The notes under the pieces were generated by a model that saw only the letters and a program-made list of their open reading frames with translations, did no database searches and was not told the origin of the DNA. The position numbers were made by a program, and so were the translations under genes. From Cellulomonas fengjieae (lineage in GTDB: Bacteria; Actinomycetota; Actinomycetes; Actinomycetales; Cellulomonadaceae), in assembly GCF_018388465.1 (NCBI RefSeq), contig NZ_CP074404.1, positions 2,170,001-2,234,000 on the forward strand: 64,000 nucleotides of DNA. The letters run 5' to 3'. Shown here piece after piece: positions 61,648 to 64,000 of this stretch. Positions within the stretch are counted from its first letter, which is position 1; each line of letters begins with the position of its first letter.

Positions 61648-63374
61648 CGACCACGGCCACCTCCACCGCCGGCGGGAAGCTCGCCGGCCCCGCGGACTAC
61701 CTCGACCAGCGCACGGGTGTCGGGACGTTCGTCAAGACGTTCGCCCGCAAGATCTTCCCGGACCACTGGTCGTTCCTGCTGGGCGAGATCGCGCTGTTCA
61801 GCTTCGTCACCCTGCTGATCTCGGGTGTCTTCCTCACGCTCTTCTTCGTGCCGAGCATGAACGAGGTGCACTACGAGGGCCCCTGGGCCGCCATGAACGG
61901 TGTCGAGATGTCCGAGGCGTTCGCCTCGACGCTGCGGCTCTCGTTCGAGGTGCGCGGCGGACTGCTCATGCGGCAGATCCACCACTGGGCTGCCCTGATC
62001 TTCATGGCCTCGATCGTCACCCACATGATGCGGGTGTTCTTCACGGGCGCGTTCCGCAAGCCGCGCGAGGTCAACTGGGTCGTCGGCTTCGTGCTGATGA
62101 TCCTCGGCCTGGCCGCCGGCTTCACCGGCTACTCGCTGCCCGACGACGTGCTCTCCGGCAACGGTCTACGGATCACCGACGGCGTCGTGAAGGCCATCCC
62201 GATCATCGGCAGCTACACGTCGATCTTCCTGTTCGGCGGCGAGTTCCCGGGCCACGACCTGATCCCCCGCCTGTTCACGGTGCACATCCTGCTGGTGCCC
62301 GGCATCATCCTGGCGCTCATCGCGCTGCACCTGTTCTTCGTCGTGCTGCACAAGCACACGCAGTACCCGGGCTCCGGCAAGTCCGACAAGAACGTCGTCG
62401 GCTACCCGCTGTTCCCGATCTACGTGGCGAAGGCCGGCGGCTACTTCTTCATCGTCTTCGGCGTGATCGCCCTGATGGCGGCGACGATGACGATCAACCC
62501 GGTCTGGAACTACGGACCGTACGACCCGTCACCGGTCTCCGCGGGAGCCCAGCCGGACTGGTACATGCTGTTCCTCGAGGGAGCTCTGCGCCTCATGCCG
62601 GGGCAGGCGGAGATCGTGCTGCTCGGCTTCACCATCCCCCTGAACGTGATCATCCCGGGGATGGTCGTCCCGGGGATCCTGTTCGGGCTGCTCGCCACGT
62701 ACCCGTTCATCGAGGCGGCGGTGACCGGCGACAAGCGCGAGCACCACGTGCTCGACCGGCCGCGCAACCGCCCGTTCCGCACCGCGCTGGGCGTCTCGGT
62801 GCTGACGGCGTTCTTCATCCTCATCCTGGCCGGGTCCAACGACCTCATCGCGACTCACTTCGACCTGTCGCTCAACGACATCACCGGGGTGTTCCGCGTC
62901 CTGTTCTTCGTCGGCCCGTGGTTCGCCTTCTGGGTGACGAAGCGCATCTGCCTCGGGCTGCAGCGCAAGGACCGCGAGCTGGTCCTGCACGGACACGAGA
63001 CGGGACGCATCGTGCGGTTCGCCAACGGTGAGTACATCGAGGTGCACAAGCCGCTGGACGCGCACGAGCGCTGGCTCCGGGTGCAGCACGAGGCGATCCG
63101 TCCGCTGGAGATCGAGCCGGCGGAGGACGCCCGAGGCGTGCGTCGCAAGGGTTACCGCAAGGACCAGCTGCGTCAGCGCATCTCCCGGATCTTCTACGAG
63201 GACCGCGTCGAGCCGGTGACGCCCGCCGAGCTGGCGGCCTCCCACTCGCACGGCGAGCACGACGCGATCGCGCCCGTCGACGAGCACGCACCGGCGCAGC
63301 TGACCGGTACGGGCGGCGGACAGCACCTGGTGGATCCGCAGGATGAGACGGCCCCCGACGGGCGGAATCGCTGA
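61644..63374 (+). CDS. qcrB: Cytochrome bc1 complex cytochrome b subunit
   Basis: A 576-residue cytochrome b. Heme ligands are in IHHWAALIFMASIVTHMMR and in the helix with HILLVPGIILALIALHLFFVVLHKH. PDDVLSGNGLRI and the Qo-site region NPVWNYGPYDPSPVSAGAQPDWY are seen. The C-terminal soluble tail (about 120 residues, ending in HSHGEHDAIAP) is long, as in other actinobacterial QcrB. It oxidises menaquinol. GTG start in the qcrA overlap. Confidence 0.95.
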   Translation: MTTTATSTAGGKLAGPADYLDQRTGVGTFVKTFARKIFPDHWSFLLGEIALFSFVTLLISGVFLTLFFVPSMNEVHYEGPWAAMNGVEMSEAFASTLRLSFEVRGGLLMRQIHHWAALIFMASIVTHMMRVFFTGAFRKPREVNWVVGFVLMILGLAAGFTGYSLPDDVLSGNGLRITDGVVKAIPIIGSYTSIFLFGGEFPGHDLIPRLFTVHILLVPGIILALIALHLFFVVLHKHTQYPGSGKSDKNVVGYPLFPIYVAKAGGYFFIVFGVIALMAATMTINPVWNYGPYDPSPVSAGAQPDWYMLFLEGALRLMPGQAEIVLLGFTIPLNVIIPGMVVPGILFGLLATYPFIEAAVTGDKREHHVLDRPRNRPFRTALGVSVLTAFFILILAGSNDLIATHFDLSLNDITGVFRVLFFVGPWFAFWVTKRICLGLQRKDRELVLHGHETGRIVRFANGEYIEVHKPLDAHERWLRVQHEAIRPLEIEPAEDARGVRRKGYRKDQLRQRISRIFYEDRVEPVTPAELAASHSHGEHDAIAPVDEHAPAQLTGTGGGQHLVDPQDETAPDGRNR

Positions 63375-63400
63375 TCCTGGGAAAGAGTTGAGCGTGGAGT

Positions 63401-63431
63401 CGGGCGGCTCGCCATCACGGCGAGCCGCCCG
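63401..63431 (+). terminator. Terminator of the ctaE-qcrCAB cluster
   Basis: A perfect 13-base-pair stem (63401-63413 with 63419-63431) with a five-base loop, extendable by three pairs past one bulge, 26 bases after the qcrB stop. Confidence 0.8.
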
Positions 63432-63496
63432 CTCACTTTCACAGAGGGGACCGCGGCACGCGGTCCCGGACCGACGTAGGAGAGGTGTACTCACGC

Positions 63497-64000
63497 ATGG
63501 CTGACTACTCGCTTCCGGATCTGCCCTACGACTACGCGGCACTCGAGCCGCACATCTCGGGCAGGATCATGGAGCTGCACCATGACAAGCACCACGCCGC
63601 GTACGTGACGGGCGCCAACACGGCCCTCGAGAAGCTCGCCGCGGCCCGCGCCGCCGATGACTTCGCCGCCGTGAACCTGCACGAGAAGAACCTCGCGTTC
63701 AACCTCGGCGGCCACGTCAACCACTCCGTGTTCTGGCAGAACCTCTCCCCCGAGGGTGGCGACAAGCCCACCGGTGAGCTCGCGGCCGCCATCGACGAGT
63801 TCTTCGGCTCGTTCGAGGGGTTCCAGAAGCACTTCGCTGCCACCGCGCTCGGCATCCAGGGCTCCGGCTGGTCCATCCTCGCCTGGGACTCCATCGGCCA
63901 GAAGCTCGTGATCGTGCAGCTGTACGACCAGCAGAGCAACATCGCGCTCGGCCTGGTGCCGGTCGTCGTGCTGGACATGTGGGAGCACGCCTTCTACCTG
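63497..64000 (+). CDS. sodA: Superoxide dismutase (Mn/Fe), 3' end beyond window
   Basis: The first 168 residues of an iron/manganese superoxide dismutase: [31 protein letters not shown] (metal His), [12 protein letters not shown] (metal His), and [13 protein letters not shown] (metal Asp and His) at the cut end. About 30-35 residues should be missing. ATG with TAGGAGAGG 13 bases upstream. No secretion signal. Confidence 0.95.
   Translation, partial: MADYSLPDLPYDYAALEPHISGRIMELHHDKHHAAYVTGANTALEKLAAARAADDFAAVNLHEKNLAFNLGGHVNHSVFWQNLSPEGGDKPTGELAAAIDEFFGSFEGFQKHFAATALGIQGSGWSILAWDSIGQKLVIVQLYDQQSNIALGLVPVVVLDMWEHAFYL

Overview
This window is about 73 percent GC chromosomal DNA from a high-GC Gram-positive bacterium (Actinobacteria). 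The gene set includes SepH, DUF4193, DUF3710, DUF3093, DUF3159, a Rv2175c/PknL pair, class II DAHP synthase, a diheme QcrC and an HrdB/SigA-like sigma factor. A PPi-type phosphofructokinase and a secreted alpha-lytic/streptogrisin protease make a Cellulomonas-like member of the Micrococcales a reasonable guess (inference). There are no tRNA or rRNA genes, insertion sequences, phage genes or CRISPR arrays. Both ends cut a gene: dxs at the left (minus strand) and a superoxide dismutase at the right.

Layout. 0-9 kb: dxs start, then guaB1, a glutamine amidotransferase, a CoA-pyrophosphatase Nudix and a small kinase in a tight plus-strand run; a DUF1801 protein, an arginase-fold protein with altered metal ligands, and a multi-pass membrane protein facing a three-gene operon of membrane-anchored beta-domain proteins. 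9-21 kb: acnA with a strong palindromic operator, a 56-residue protein, a TRAM-domain RNA methyltransferase, a KimA-type potassium permease divergent from two RCK (TrkA/CeoB-CeoC) proteins, the dut-DUF3710-OB-DUF3159 operon, DUF3093, DUF4193 and suhB. From memory, this follows the M. tuberculosis order Rv2689c to Rv2701c. 21-38 kb: TRIC channel, sepH, tdk/phosphodiesterase/DUF5998 operon, GNAT/acyl-CoA synthetase fusion, parC and parE (convergent, with a YhhN protein between), an ArsR-SRPBCC pair, rpoD, a universal stress protein and DUF4192. 38-63 kb: lipoprotein, polyprenyl synthase, Rv2175c homologue, LysM transglycosylase, PknL, aroG, PPi-PFK, plsC, ROK glucokinase, fadD15-like ligase, NYN protein, secreted protease, DnaQ-UvrC fusion, AsnC-type protein, trpD with a receiver-like protein, then ctaE-qcrC-qcrA-qcrB. 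This follows the order and strands of Rv2173 to Rv2196, with some insertions.

The main global signal is regulatory. At least sixteen genes have a TANNNT hexamer ending 6 to 8 bases before the start codon with no Shine-Dalgarno, which is the signature of leaderless transcription. It settles several start codons. Within operons, genes are joined by four-base ATGA/GTGA overlaps. I found no clearly foreign or mobile system. The best candidates for something undescribed are the three-protein anchored operon (7.0-9.0 kb), the KimA/two-RCK divergon, the MtrA-like and TamR-like sites, the ligand-substituted arginase, and the receiver-like protein coupled to trpD.
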